Positions 52,943-62,694 of a DNA stretch of 64,000 nucleotides are shown here, piece after piece. The stretch is taken from assembly GCA_964633145.1 (NCBI GenBank), contig CAZWFE010000001.1:1-64000 (forward strand). The letters are read 5' to 3'. The DNA comes from CAJXSD01 sp964633145. Lineage in GTDB: Bacteria > Pseudomonadota > Alphaproteobacteria > Rhodobacterales > Rhodobacteraceae. Below the pieces are notes generated by a model. It did not search any database. It saw only the letters and a list, made by a program, of their open reading frames with translations, and was not told the origin of the DNA. Made by a program: the position numbers and the translations under genes. Position 1 is the stretch's first letter; each line of letters opens with the position of its first letter.

Positions 52943-53293
52943 CTAGTTTGGGCGTGTCCATATAAACAACAGGACACAGCCCAGCACGACGGCCTGCAGC
53001 GCGATCACAAAGCTTGGTGCGCCGAAAACGATTGATAATCCGAATACGATCGAAATCGACAAGGTCGCCATGTATTTCGCCCGTGGCCTGATGGCGCGCC
53101 GTGTTTGCCAGTCGGAAATCATTGGGCCAAATACGCGGTGGTGTATCAGCCATTGGTGCAATCTGGTGGACGATTGTGCAAAACAAAATGCCGCCAACAG
53201 GATCAGCGGCACCGTTGGGACCAGTGGCAAAACCATGCCGATTACACCAACCCCAAGCGCGATAAAGCCGCATATGATCCAAACGATCCGCAT
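52943..53293 (-). CDS. DUF454 (YbaN) family inner-membrane protein
   Basis: A 116-residue membrane protein with three to four hydrophobic segments. GVIGMVLPLVPTVPLILLAA, CFAQSSTRLHQWL and ARPRAKYMA-like (AIRPRAKYMA) match the DUF454 family. Function unknown. ATG 53293 is preferred; a GTG sits one codon upstream. It follows hemW by 4 bases. Confidence 0.87.
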   Translation of the reverse strand: MRIVWIICGFIALGVGVIGMVLPLVPTVPLILLAAFCFAQSSTRLHQWLIHHRVFGPMISDWQTRRAIRPRAKYMATLSISIVFGLSIVFGAPSFVIALQAVVLGCVLLFIWTRPN

Positions 53294-53297
53294 CACG

Positions 53298-54455
53298 TCA
53301 CGGCAACATTTGGGCCATCACGGCATTCAATACAGCACGTCCGGCTGGTGTTGCGGCGATTTGGTCGTCGGTGTGGGTGATCATACCCATCTGCGCTAAA
53401 TTATTCAGGGCCTGTTCGGGCAGCCATTGCCCCGTAATGGCGTTATAGCGGCGATGTGAAATACCCGAAACGACCCGCATGCCCATTAACACATATTCGG
53501 TTCCTTGGTCTGCCGGTGAAATCGCGGCCAGCACGCTTTCGCCGGAACCCGTTTCGGCTACGGCGGTCAGCCATGCGTCGGGCATCAAATGTGTTTCCGT
53601 TGCATAGCGTTGGCCGTTTATCGTGACGCGGCCATGGGCGCCGGGCCCAATTCCAATATAATCGCCGTACCGCCAGTAAATCAGATTATGCCGGCTTTCG
53701 GCGCCATCGCGGGCGTGGTTAGATATTTCATAGGCCGGCATCCCAGCAGCAGAACACAGATCTTGGGTCAAATCATACATATCCGCGGCCAGATCATCGC
53801 TGGGCAGGCCCCGCAATTTTCCGCGATTGTATCGGTCGCCAAAGGCCGTTCCTTGTTCCACGGTTAATTGATACAGCGATAGGTGATCAATGGCCCAAGA
53901 CAATGCCTGCCCAAGTTCGTCACGCCACGCGTCTAGGGTCTGATTTTGGCGCGCATAGATCAGATCAAAACTTACGCGATCAAAAACGGATCGTGCAATG
54001 TCGAATGCAGCATGTGCCTCGTCCACTGTGTGAATACGTCCAAGTCGCGCCAGATCTTGGTCATTCATTGCCTGAACGCCCATCGACACACGGTTCACGC
54101 CGGCCATTGAATAGTCTCTAAATCGGCCAGCCTCAACAGACCCGGGGTTTGCTTCAAGTGTGCACTCTAAGTCATTAGATTGGGGCCATAAAGTTTTAAC
54201 ATGATCCAGAATACCGCTGACTAATTCAGGATCCATCAAACTGGGCGTGCCGCCGCCAAAAAATATGGAATTCAAAACACGCCCCTTGGTCAGGGCAGCA
54301 GTGCGCGTTAGTTCTGAAATATAGGCTGTAAGCCATTGTTTTTGATCGATAGTTTTGGAAACATGGCTGTTGAAATCGCAATAGGGGCATTTGGCCGCGC
54401 AAAATGGCCAATGAATATACAGGCCAAAGCCCCCATTTTGCCAATCAGCGGTCAA
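53298..54455 (-). CDS. hemW: Radical SAM haem chaperone HemW
   Basis: Radical SAM-family protein thought to carry haem to respiratory enzymes, formerly called coproporphyrinogen oxidase-like. It has 385 residues from the TTG at 54455. The cluster motif is CAAKCPYCDFN, followed by FFGGGTPSL. Only the TTG start gives the short N-terminus seen in the family (LTADWQNGGFGLYIHWPF); ATGs at 54485 and 54590 would lie deeper in rdgB. It overlaps rdgB by 11 bases. Confidence 0.88.
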   Translation of the reverse strand: MTADWQNGGFGLYIHWPFCAAKCPYCDFNSHVSKTIDQKQWLTAYISELTRTAALTKGRVLNSIFFGGGTPSLMDPELVSGILDHVKTLWPQSNDLECTLEANPGSVEAGRFRDYSMAGVNRVSMGVQAMNDQDLARLGRIHTVDEAHAAFDIARSVFDRVSFDLIYARQNQTLDAWRDELGQALSWAIDHLSLYQLTVEQGTAFGDRYNRGKLRGLPSDDLAADMYDLTQDLCSAAGMPAYEISNHARDGAESRHNLIYWRYGDYIGIGPGAHGRVTINGQRYATETHLMPDAWLTAVAETGSGESVLAAISPADQGTEYVLMGMRVVSGISHRRYNAITGQWLPEQALNNLAQMGMITHTDDQIAATPAGRAVLNAVMAQMLP

Positions 54456-55059
54456 AACACCCTGCCACGAATTTTTTGAACGCATCGGCGCGGTGGCTGA
54501 TTTTGTTTTTTTCCCAGCGGTCCATTTCCCCGAATGTGATGTCATATCCATCGGGTTGGAAAATGGGATCATACCCGTGCCCTTGGTCACCCCGCATCGG
54601 CCAGACCACTTGGCCCGGCATCACGCCTTCGAACACGTCATCATGTCCATCTGGCCACGCCAAAACCAAGGTGCATCGAAATTGCGCCAAACGGGGGTGC
54701 GGCGCATTGATGGCCTGTAATTCGTCATGTGTGCGCGTCATGGCCATAACAAAATCGCGACCGTTCGGCGTTTCGGCCCAATCCGCGGTATAAACACCGG
54801 GCGCGCCGCCAAGCGCATCAATCGTGATACCGCTGTCGTCAGACAGTGCGGGCAGGCCGGTGGCCTGTGCGGCGGCATGTGCCTTGATCCGCGCGTTTCC
54901 GACGAATGTGGTTTCGGTTTCATCGGGTTCGGGCAGGTTCAATTCCTTGGCCCCTTTGACTTGAACACCAAAGGGGGCCAATAAATCGGCAATTTCCTCT
55001 AGCTTGCCTTGGTTGTGTGTTGCCACAACCAAGGTGTTTCCAGAAAACGGGCGTGTCAT
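54445..55059 (-). CDS. rdgB: XTP/dITP diphosphatase
   Basis: Removes deaminated purine nucleotides from the pool. It has 204 residues with LVVATHNQGKLEEIADLL at the N-terminus and SDDSGITIDALGGAPGVY in the middle. It overlaps rph by 4 bases; rph-rdgB-hemW is the standard alphaproteobacterial order. Confidence 0.95.
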   Translation of the reverse strand: MTRPFSGNTLVVATHNQGKLEEIADLLAPFGVQVKGAKELNLPEPDETETTFVGNARIKAHAAAQATGLPALSDDSGITIDALGGAPGVYTADWAETPNGRDFVMAMTRTHDELQAINAPHPRLAQFRCTLVLAWPDGHDDVFEGVMPGQVVWPMRGDQGHGYDPIFQPDGYDITFGEMDRWEKNKISHRADAFKKFVAGCFDR

Positions 55060-55769
55060 TTTACAGCTGCCTGTTGCAGTGCGACCAGTTCACCGATGCC
55101 TTTGTCGGCCAAATCCAACAACTGGTTCATTTGATCACGCGAATATGTGGCGCCCTCGGCGCTCATCTGGGTTTCGATCATTTGACCGTTGCCAAGCATG
55201 ATGAAATTGCCGTCTACGCCTGCTTCGCTGTCCTCGGGGTAATCCAGATCCAACACCGGTTGGCCCGCGTAGATGCCGCAGCTGATGGCCGCCACGGGTG
55301 AAATCAGCGGGTCGGTGGTGACGTCACCGGCCTTGATCAGTTTGTTGACCGCCAAACGCAGTGCAACCCAACCACCGGTGATCGATGCACAGCGTGTCCC
55401 ACCATCGGCTTGGATCACATCGCAATCAACCGTAATCTGACGTTCGCCCATTGCAACACGATCGACACCCGCGCGCAGGGATCGTCCGATCAGGCGTTGA
55501 ATTTCGACGGTACGTCCGCCTTGTTTGCCGGACGCAGCTTCGCGGCGCATGCGCGAACTTGTGGATCGGGGCAACATGCCGTATTCTGCTGTCACCCAGC
55601 CAAGGCCGGACCCTTTAATAAAGGGCGGAACGCGATCTTCTATTGTTGCGGTGCATAAAACATGTGTATCACCCATTCGGATCATACAGGATCCTTCTGC
55701 ATGTTTGGTCACGTTTACGTCAATGGACACGGACCGCATTTCGTCTAGTTTTCTTCCTGAGGGGCGCAT
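55056..55769 (-). CDS. rph: Ribonuclease PH
   Basis: Phosphorolytic 3' exonuclease that matures tRNA ends. It has 237 residues. The start MRPSGRKLDEMR at ATG 55769 is the conserved family start and follows AAGGAATT; the frame remains open upstream to 56000, antisense to hrcA. EGSCMIRMGDTHVLC and LDYPEDSEAGVDGNF are further matches. It is divergent from hrcA. Confidence 0.95.
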   Translation of the reverse strand: MRPSGRKLDEMRSVSIDVNVTKHAEGSCMIRMGDTHVLCTATIEDRVPPFIKGSGLGWVTAEYGMLPRSTSSRMRREAASGKQGGRTVEIQRLIGRSLRAGVDRVAMGERQITVDCDVIQADGGTRCASITGGWVALRLAVNKLIKAGDVTTDPLISPVAAISCGIYAGQPVLDLDYPEDSEAGVDGNFIMLGNGQMIETQMSAEGATYSRDQMNQLLDLADKGIGELVALQQAAVK

Positions 55770-55882
55770 ATGAATTCCTTTCGCTCTTGATGTGATGGAT
55801 ACATGCGACCACCCTATAAGTGCAACCCCGATTGACCTTTCTGACAGGTCCGTTTTAATGATGGCAGACAAAGAGGCAACAG

Positions 55883-56944
55883 ATGTCAGACAAAAGCGCA
55901 TTGTTGAACGAACTAAACGACCGATCCCGCGAGGTATTCCGCCGCGTGGTCGAGGGGTATTTGCAAAATGGCGAACCTGTAGGGTCACGCACCCTAACAC
56001 GTGATTTCAGCGAAAAAGTCAGCGCCGCAACCATTCGCAATGTCATGGCAGACCTAGAATACCTAGGCCTGTTGGGCAGTCCGCACACCAGCGCGGGGCG
56101 CATACCCACCCAAACCGGCCTGCGTATGTTTGTCGATGGTTTGCTAGAGGTCACAGACCTGACCCAAGATGATCGCGTCAAGCTGGATCAATCCACCGGC
56201 AATTCATCCGATGTGGGGGATATGTTGGATCGTGTCAGCACCGCGTTGTCTGGCGTGACCCAAGGCGCATCCCTGGTCTTGGCCCCAAAACACGAAGCGC
56301 CCGTGAAGCATATCGAATTTGTATCCCTGTCGCCCGATCGTGCGCTGGTCGTCTTGGTTTTTGCGGATGGGCATGTTGAAAACCGTTTGTTCAGCCCACC
56401 GATTGGCCAAACACCCAGTTCGATGCGCGAAGCAGCAAATTTCCTGAATGCTATCATGGCTGGCCATACATTGAACGAGGCCCGAAAACTGGTCGAACAA
56501 GAAATTAAAAAACGCCGCCAAGAGCTGGACAGTCTGGCCCAAGATTTGGTGGAAACAGGGATGGTCGTTTGGGAAAATTCGGGCGACCGCAATGAACGAT
56601 TGATTGTTCGCGGACGGTCGAATTTGATCGGCGACGATACCGCGGAAACCGAATTGGAGCGTATTAAAAACCTGTTTGACGATTTAGAACGAAAGCGCGA
56701 TATAGCAGACTTCTTAGAGCTAACCCAGTCAGGCGACGGTGTGCGCATTTTTATTGGGTCTGAGAACAAACTTTTTTCGCTTTCGGGTTCATCTTTGGTT
56801 GTTTCTCCTTATATGAATGCTGAAAGACAAATCATCGGCGCGGTCGGTGTGATTGGACCGACGCGGCTGAATTATGGACGCATTGTTCCGATTGTGGATT
56901 ATACAGCGCAGCTGGTCGGGAAACTGATCGCTGACAGACGTTAG
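55883..56944 (+). CDS. hrcA: Heat-inducible transcription repressor HrcA
   Basis: Repressor of chaperone genes through CIRCE operators. It has 353 residues. The N-terminal winged helix has NDRSREVFRRVVEGYLQNGE and the conserved RNVMADLEYLGLL; the GAF-like C-terminal domain ends with IGPTRLNYGRIVPIVDY. grpE follows by 10 bases, so they form a stress operon. I see no CIRCE sequence in the 113-base interval upstream. Confidence 0.94.
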   Translation: MSDKSALLNELNDRSREVFRRVVEGYLQNGEPVGSRTLTRDFSEKVSAATIRNVMADLEYLGLLGSPHTSAGRIPTQTGLRMFVDGLLEVTDLTQDDRVKLDQSTGNSSDVGDMLDRVSTALSGVTQGASLVLAPKHEAPVKHIEFVSLSPDRALVVLVFADGHVENRLFSPPIGQTPSSMREAANFLNAIMAGHTLNEARKLVEQEIKKRRQELDSLAQDLVETGMVVWENSGDRNERLIVRGRSNLIGDDTAETELERIKNLFDDLERKRDIADFLELTQSGDGVRIFIGSENKLFSLSGSSLVVSPYMNAERQIIGAVGVIGPTRLNYGRIVPIVDYTAQLVGKLIADRR

Positions 56945-56954
56945 AGGACTGAAC

Positions 56955-57530
56955 ATGGCAGAGCCAAAAGAAAACGAATTTTTGGACGATATCGAAACCG
57001 CAGCTGCCGAAGAGGCAGAGGCCGCCGACGAATATATCGACATCGACGCCGAAGTTGCTGCAGCGGATGAATTGGACGCGGTCAAGGCAGAGCGCGACGA
57101 ATACAAAGACCGCTTTATGCGCGCGCTTGCGGATGCAGAAAATTCCCGCAAACGCGCAGACAAAGATCGCCGCGAGGCCGAAAACTATGGCGGGTCAAAA
57201 TTGGCCCGCGATTTGTTGCCGGTTTATGACAACCTAAAGCGTGCGTTAGAGGCGATTTCTGACGAACAGCGCGATGCCAGCGCAGCGTTTATCGAAGGCA
57301 TCGAATTGACCCAACGCGAACTGGTCAATGTCTTTGCCAAGCATGGCATCAAGCTGATTTCGCCCGCGGTTGGTGATCGGTTCGATCCGCAGCATCACGA
57401 GGCGATGTTCGAAGCACCAGTGCCCGGCACAAAAGCAGGCGATATTATTCAGGTATCTGCCGAAGGATTTATGCTGCACGATCGTCTGTTGCGCCCTGCG
57501 CAAGTTGGTGTGTCGTCGATGGCTGGCTAG
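56955..57530 (+). CDS. grpE: Nucleotide exchange factor GrpE
   Basis: Releases ADP from DnaK. It has 191 residues, with an acidic N-terminus, a long coiled coil (from AVKAERDEYKDRFMRALADA) and the C-terminal β-domain (FDPQHHEAMF, then LLRPAQVGVSS). It is transcribed with hrcA and followed by repeat copy D. Confidence 0.95.
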   Translation: MAEPKENEFLDDIETAAAEEAEAADEYIDIDAEVAAADELDAVKAERDEYKDRFMRALADAENSRKRADKDRREAENYGGSKLARDLLPVYDNLKRALEAISDEQRDASAAFIEGIELTQRELVNVFAKHGIKLISPAVGDRFDPQHHEAMFEAPVPGTKAGDIIQVSAEGFMLHDRLLRPAQVGVSSMAG

Positions 57531-57547
57531 GGCTGGATAAGCTTGAT

Positions 57548-57590
57548 CCCGCCGGAGCCTCCGGCGGGAGTATTTTTGCAAAAATGAAAG
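57548..57590 (+). repeat. Bipartite 3' repeat element, copy D
   Basis: CCCGCCGGA (57548-57556) and TCCGGCGGG (57560-57568) form a perfect 9-base stem, followed by AGTATTTTTGCAAAAATGAA, in which ATTTTTGCAAAAAT is itself a perfect 14-base palindrome. It lies between convergent grpE and mutS and could end both. Confidence 0.8.
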
Positions 57591-57595
57591 ATCAT

Positions 57596-60220
57596 TTATT
57601 TTTGATCGATCAGCGCGCGCAGGCGGTAGAGTTCGTCGAGCGCCTGTTTTGGTGTTAGGTCGTCTGGGTTTATGTCGGACAGGGCCTGCAGCGCGGGTGC
57701 GGTTTTGGTGGGCTGAGGTTTTGGGGTGTCGCGGACGGCCGAAAACAGAGGCAGATCATCGATGATGGTTTTTGGGGCGGTTTTGCCTGTGCGTTCGCCT
57801 TGTTCCAGTGCGTCTAGGACCACGCGGGCGCGATCGACGACGGATGCGGGCAGGCCTGCGAGTTTTGCGACCTGAACCCCATACGAACGATCTGCGGCGC
57901 CTTGTTTGACTTGGTGTAGGAAAATGACATCGCCATCCCATTCCTTGACGGCGACGGTGGCGTTATCGACGCGGTCCAATTTTTGTGCCAGTGCCGTCAG
58001 TTCGTGATAGTGCGTAGCAAAGAGCGCGCGTGCGCCATTCACGTCGTGCAGGTGTTCCAGCGTTGCCCATGCGATGGACAGGCCATCATAGGTTGCTGTG
58101 CCGCGGCCGATTTCGTCCAAAATGACCAAGGCGCGGTCGCCGGCTTGGTTCAAAATGGCCGCGGTTTCGACCATTTCGACCATGAATGTGGACCGACCAC
58201 GGGCCAAATCATCCGACGCACCAACACGGCTGAACAGTTGATTGACGAGCCCGATGCGGGCCGATTGTGCTGGAACAAAGGACCCCATTTGCGCCATTAC
58301 TGCGATCAGAGCATTTTGACGTAGGAATGTGGATTTACCCGCCATGTTTGGACCCGTCAGCAGCCAGATGGACCCATCGTCCAATCCGCAGTCATTGGCG
58401 ACAAAGCTGTGTCCATCGCGGATAAGGGCCGATTCCACCACGGGGTGGCGGCCGCCTTGGATCGAAAAGGCGCGGCTGTCGTCCACATTGGGGCGCACCC
58501 AATCCAAGCGCGTTGCCAGATCGGCCATGGCGCAGGCCAGATCCAGTTCGGCCAGCGCATTTGACACTGACATGATTGCATCGGATTGATCCAGCAGCTG
58601 GGATGTCAGTTGTTGGAACAGGTGTTTTTCGATTTCCAGTGCGTAATTGCCCGCGTTTAAGATTTTGGTTTCTGTTTCAGACAGGGCAAGAGTGGTAAAG
58701 CGCACTTGGTTCGCGGTGGTTTGCCGATGGATAAAGGTTTCCGACAGTGGCGGGGCCATCATTTTTTCGGCATGCAGTGCGGTTGTTTCGATGAAATACC
58801 CTAGTACGTTGTTGTGTTTGATTTTCAGCGATGTGATGCCTGTTTGTTGAATATACTCTTGCTGCATCTTGGCGATGACGCTGCGGCCTTGGTCGCGTAG
58901 GGTACGATATTCGTCCAGTTCGGCGTGGTAGTCGGGCGCAATAAATCCGCCGTCGCGTGTTAGCAGCGGGGGGTCGGCCACGATGGCGCGATCTAGCAGG
59001 TCGATCAGGTCCTGATGGCCCTGTAAGGCGCCAACGGATTGTGCCACGACAATGGGGGCATCGGTCAGATCGACGGTGTCGGAAATCAATTCTGCCTGTG
59101 TCAGCCCTGCACGGATTGCCGCGATGTCGCGGGGGCCTGCGCGGTCCATTGCGATGCGCGACAACGCGCGATCCAGATCGGGGACCTTGCCTAGGGCTTG
59201 GCGTAGATCGTTTTTCACCGTTGGATCATTGGCCATATGTTCGACCGCGTCCAAACGGTTGTGGATCACAGACACGTCCAAGGATGGCGATGACAGTCGC
59301 CGTTCCAGCAACCTTGCGCCCCCTGCGGTGGCGGTGCAATCCATCACACCCAACAGCGATCCATTGCGTCCACCTGTGGTCAAGGATCGCATTAATTCCA
59401 AATTGCGTCGGGTTGCGGCATCGATTTGCATGACGCGATTCGTGGATTCTTTGACCGGTCGTTGCAGCAGGGGCAATTTGCCCTTTTGCGTGATATCCAG
59501 ATAATCAATGATTGCGCCCATCGCGGAAATTTCGGCCCGATCAAAGGTGCCAAAGGCATCTAGCGTATCAATGTTGAACAGCGATGTTATGCGATCTTGG
59601 GCGGCGGCACTGTCAAAACTGGCGCGCGATAATGGGGTTGGTGCGGCCCCACTTTCCGTAATGATTGATCTGTATTCTGACGCAAGCTGTTCGGGCAGGG
59701 CAACCTCGGCCGGGGCCAGGCGTGCCAGTTCTGGGCCCAAACGCACGGCCGGAAGGGGCATGACCGAAAATGATCCTGTGGAAATATCAACCCATGCCAA
59801 GGCCCCCTGATCGCGCACGATCGAAAAGGCGGCCAAGTAATTGTGGCGCCGTGCCTCTAGCAGGCTGTCCTCGGTCAATGTGCCGGGGGTGACCAGACGC
59901 ACAACATCACGTTTGACCACGGACTTTGATCCGCGCTTTTTCGCCTCGGCTGGGGTTTCCAACTGTTCGCAGACGGCTACACGGAATCCTTTGCGGATCA
60001 GGGTCAGCAGGTAATTTTCCGCGGCATGATGGGGGACCCCGCACATGGGGATATCGTCGCCATCATGTTTGCCCCGTTTTGTCAGTGCTATGTCCAGCGC
60101 GTCTGCCGCGGCCACAGCATCATCAAAAAACAATTCGTAAAAATCGCCCATGCGGTAAAACAACAAGGCATTTGGATATTGCGCCTTGATTTCCATATAT
60201 TGGGCCATCATTGGGGTCAC
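57596..60220 (-). CDS. mutS: DNA mismatch repair protein MutS
   Basis: Recognises mismatches and starts repair with MutL. It has 874 residues. The mismatch-reading Phe-x-Glu is in MGDFYELFF near the N-terminus. The ATPase has Walker A GPNMAGKSTFLRQ and Walker B LVILDEIGRGTATYDG, then LFATHYHELT. It is divergent from maeB. Confidence 0.97.
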   Translation of the reverse strand: MTPMMAQYMEIKAQYPNALLFYRMGDFYELFFDDAVAAADALDIALTKRGKHDGDDIPMCGVPHHAAENYLLTLIRKGFRVAVCEQLETPAEAKKRGSKSVVKRDVVRLVTPGTLTEDSLLEARRHNYLAAFSIVRDQGALAWVDISTGSFSVMPLPAVRLGPELARLAPAEVALPEQLASEYRSIITESGAAPTPLSRASFDSAAAQDRITSLFNIDTLDAFGTFDRAEISAMGAIIDYLDITQKGKLPLLQRPVKESTNRVMQIDAATRRNLELMRSLTTGGRNGSLLGVMDCTATAGGARLLERRLSSPSLDVSVIHNRLDAVEHMANDPTVKNDLRQALGKVPDLDRALSRIAMDRAGPRDIAAIRAGLTQAELISDTVDLTDAPIVVAQSVGALQGHQDLIDLLDRAIVADPPLLTRDGGFIAPDYHAELDEYRTLRDQGRSVIAKMQQEYIQQTGITSLKIKHNNVLGYFIETTALHAEKMMAPPLSETFIHRQTTANQVRFTTLALSETETKILNAGNYALEIEKHLFQQLTSQLLDQSDAIMSVSNALAELDLACAMADLATRLDWVRPNVDDSRAFSIQGGRHPVVESALIRDGHSFVANDCGLDDGSIWLLTGPNMAGKSTFLRQNALIAVMAQMGSFVPAQSARIGLVNQLFSRVGASDDLARGRSTFMVEMVETAAILNQAGDRALVILDEIGRGTATYDGLSIAWATLEHLHDVNGARALFATHYHELTALAQKLDRVDNATVAVKEWDGDVIFLHQVKQGAADRSYGVQVAKLAGLPASVVDRARVVLDALEQGERTGKTAPKTIIDDLPLFSAVRDTPKPQPTKTAPALQALSDINPDDLTPKQALDELYRLRALIDQK

Positions 60221-60346
60221 GAAAATTCTCCCTTAACTTTTGTGTTAACTTAATCGTCCCCCGCGCGGTATGAAAGAGGAAAACGATCTGCTTGCACCTA
60301 ATAAAATTGCGCGGTAAGTGTGATTTGCGCAATAAAGGATGCTGAG

Positions 60347-62602
60347 ATGGCTAAAGCAAAAATCACCCGAGAAGAGGCCCTGGCCTTTCACCTGCAACCG
60401 ACACCCGGCAAATGGGAAGTGGCCGCAACGGTTCCCATGACCACGCAGAAAGATCTGTCGCTGGCCTATTCCCCCGGTGTGGCCGTGCCATGCGAAGAAA
60501 TCGCGCAAAATCCTGAATTGGCGTATGATTATACGAACAAAGGCAACTTGGTTGCGGTGATTTCCAACGGGACAGCGGTGTTGGGTTTGGGCAATCTAGG
60601 CGCGCTGGGCAGCAAACCCGTGATGGAGGGGAAATCGGTTCTGTTCAAACGGTTTGCGGATGTGAATTCCATCGATATCGAATTGGACACCGAGGATCCC
60701 GACGAATTTTGTCGCGCGGTGAAATTGATGGGGCCGACCTTTGGCGGGATCAACCTTGAGGATATCAAAGCGCCTGAATGTTTCATCATTGAACAGCGCT
60801 TGAAAGAGGAAATGGACATCCCCGTGTTCCACGATGACCAGCATGGTACGGCTGTGATTTGTGCGGCCGGCTTGCTGAATGCGCTGGAACTGTCAGACAA
60901 GAAAATCGAAGATGTTAAGATCGTTTTGAACGGTGCAGGCGCGGCTGGCATCGCCTGTATCGAATTGCTGAAATCCATGGGCGCGCGGCATCAAAACTGT
61001 ATCGTCTGTGATACCAAAGGCGTCATTTATCAGGGCCGGACCGAAGGCATGAACCAGTGGAAATCGGCCCATGCCATTTCCACAGAATTGCGCACCCTGG
61101 AAGAGGCGATGAAAGGTGCGGATGTGTTCTTGGGCGTGTCGGTCAAAGGGGCCGTGACCCAAGATATGGTCATTTCGATGGCCGATAACCCCGTTATTTT
61201 CGCCATGGCGAACCCTGATCCCGAAATCACACCAGAAGAGGCCCACGAAGTGCGCCCCGACGCCATCGTCGCAACTGGTCGCAGTGATTATCCGAACCAA
61301 GTGAACAATGTGTTGGGGTTCCCATATTTGTTCCGTGGCGCGTTGGATATTAATGCCCGCGCGATCAATGATGAAATGAAAATCGCCTGCGCACGGGCAT
61401 TGGCCGAATTGGCCCGCGAAGATGTGCCAGACGAGGTTGCGATTGCCTATGGGCGTAAATTAACCTTTGGTCGCGATTATATCATTCCGACACCGTTTGA
61501 CCCGCGCTTGATCCACCGTATTCCCCCAGCTGTTGCGCAGGCGGGTATGGATACGGGGGCTGCGCGGCGGCCCATTATTGATATGGACGGATATCAGCAA
61601 ACCCTGCAGTCCCGGATGGATCCGACAGCGTCGATCCTGCGGGGATTGAATGCCCGTGCGCGTGCCGCCCAAGCGCGTATGATTTTTGCCGAAGGCGATG
61701 ATCCGCGTGTTCTGCGGGCCGCCGTTGAATATCAACGTTCTGGAATGGGCAAGGCATTGGTCGTCGGCCGCGAAGCAGATGTCAAAGCCAAGTTAGAGGC
61801 CGAAGGTCTGGGCGATGCTGTACGCGAATTAGAGGTGGTCAACGCCGCAAATACCAAGCATTTGGCAATATATAAGGAATATTTGTACACGCGCCTGCAG
61901 CGCAAAGGTTATGATCGTGCCGATATCCATCGTTTGGCCGCGCGTGATCGGCATGTCTTTTCATCGCTGATGTTGGCCCATGGACATGGAGACGGTTTGG
62001 TCACCGGTGCCACCCGCAAATCGGCGCATGTGTTGGAATTGATCAACCATGTGTTTGACGCTGATGCCCATCACGGGGCCGTGGGTGTGACCGCATTGCT
62101 GCACAAGGGACGGATCGTGTTGATTTCGGATACTTTGGTGCATGAATGGCCCGATGAAAACGATTTGGCGGATATCGCCGAACGCTGCGCCGGTGTTGCA
62201 CGGCATTTGGGTTTAGAGCCGCGCGTGGCCTTTGTCAGCTTTTCTACGTTTGGCTACCCTGTATCAGAGCGCGCTGAAAAAATGCACATCGCGCCCAAAG
62301 TGTTAGATGCGCGTGGTGTTGATTTCGAATATGATGGCGAAATGACGGTTGATGTGGCGTTGAACGCCAAGGCGCAAGCCAGCTATCCGTTTTCGCGGTT
62401 GACAGGTCCGGCCAATATTTTGGTTGTTCCTGCGCGCCATTCGGCCAGTATTTCGGTGAAATTAATGCAAGAAATGGCGGGGGCCACTGTGATTGGGCCG
62501 ATTTTGTCGGGTGTGGATCATTCGATTCAAATTTGTTCAACAGGGTCAACATCGACAGATATCTTGAACATGGCTGTTCTGGCGGCCTGTAAGGTCGGAT
62601 AG
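60347..62602 (+). CDS. maeB: Malic enzyme with phosphotransacetylase-like C-terminal domain
   Basis: A 751-residue hybrid malic enzyme that decarboxylates malate to pyruvate, probably NADP-dependent. Residues 1 to about 420 are the malic enzyme part (PVFHDDQHGTAVICAAGLLN, NGAGAAGIACIELL). Residues from about 430 are a phosphate acetyltransferase-like domain (IFAEGDDPRVLRAA) that usually has a regulatory rather than catalytic role. AAAGGA precedes ATG 60347; ATG 60320 lies upstream of it. It is followed by repeat copy E. Confidence 0.95.
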   Translation: MAKAKITREEALAFHLQPTPGKWEVAATVPMTTQKDLSLAYSPGVAVPCEEIAQNPELAYDYTNKGNLVAVISNGTAVLGLGNLGALGSKPVMEGKSVLFKRFADVNSIDIELDTEDPDEFCRAVKLMGPTFGGINLEDIKAPECFIIEQRLKEEMDIPVFHDDQHGTAVICAAGLLNALELSDKKIEDVKIVLNGAGAAGIACIELLKSMGARHQNCIVCDTKGVIYQGRTEGMNQWKSAHAISTELRTLEEAMKGADVFLGVSVKGAVTQDMVISMADNPVIFAMANPDPEITPEEAHEVRPDAIVATGRSDYPNQVNNVLGFPYLFRGALDINARAINDEMKIACARALAELAREDVPDEVAIAYGRKLTFGRDYIIPTPFDPRLIHRIPPAVAQAGMDTGAARRPIIDMDGYQQTLQSRMDPTASILRGLNARARAAQARMIFAEGDDPRVLRAAVEYQRSGMGKALVVGREADVKAKLEAEGLGDAVRELEVVNAANTKHLAIYKEYLYTRLQRKGYDRADIHRLAARDRHVFSSLMLAHGHGDGLVTGATRKSAHVLELINHVFDADAHHGAVGVTALLHKGRIVLISDTLVHEWPDENDLADIAERCAGVARHLGLEPRVAFVSFSTFGYPVSERAEKMHIAPKVLDARGVDFEYDGEMTVDVALNAKAQASYPFSRLTGPANILVVPARHSASISVKLMQEMAGATVIGPILSGVDHSIQICSTGSTSTDILNMAVLAACKVG

Positions 62603-62606
62603 TATG

Positions 62607-62644
62607 GGAGCCTCCGGCGGGAGTATTTGGACAAAACTGAAAGC
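62607..62644 (+). repeat. Bipartite 3' repeat element, copy E
   Basis: GGGAGCCTCCGGCGGGAG followed by TATTTGGACAAAACTGAAAG. The left arm of the hairpin seen in copy D is missing, but the rest matches closely. It lies directly after maeB. Confidence 0.65.
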
Positions 62645-62694
62645 ATGTTTTTGTCTGGCGACTTGCGGTGGGGCTGTGAAAGGTATGCGGATCC

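Noticed and set aside
55796..55850. CTTGAT and CCCTAT before hrcA as a sigma-32 promoter
   Set aside because: The spacing is 20 bases, longer than the usual 13-17, so I do not call it.
60233..60248. TTAA-C...TTAA pair between mutS and maeB resembling a CtrA box
   Set aside because: The spacer is 8 bases on both strands, not 7, so it does not fit the CtrA consensus.
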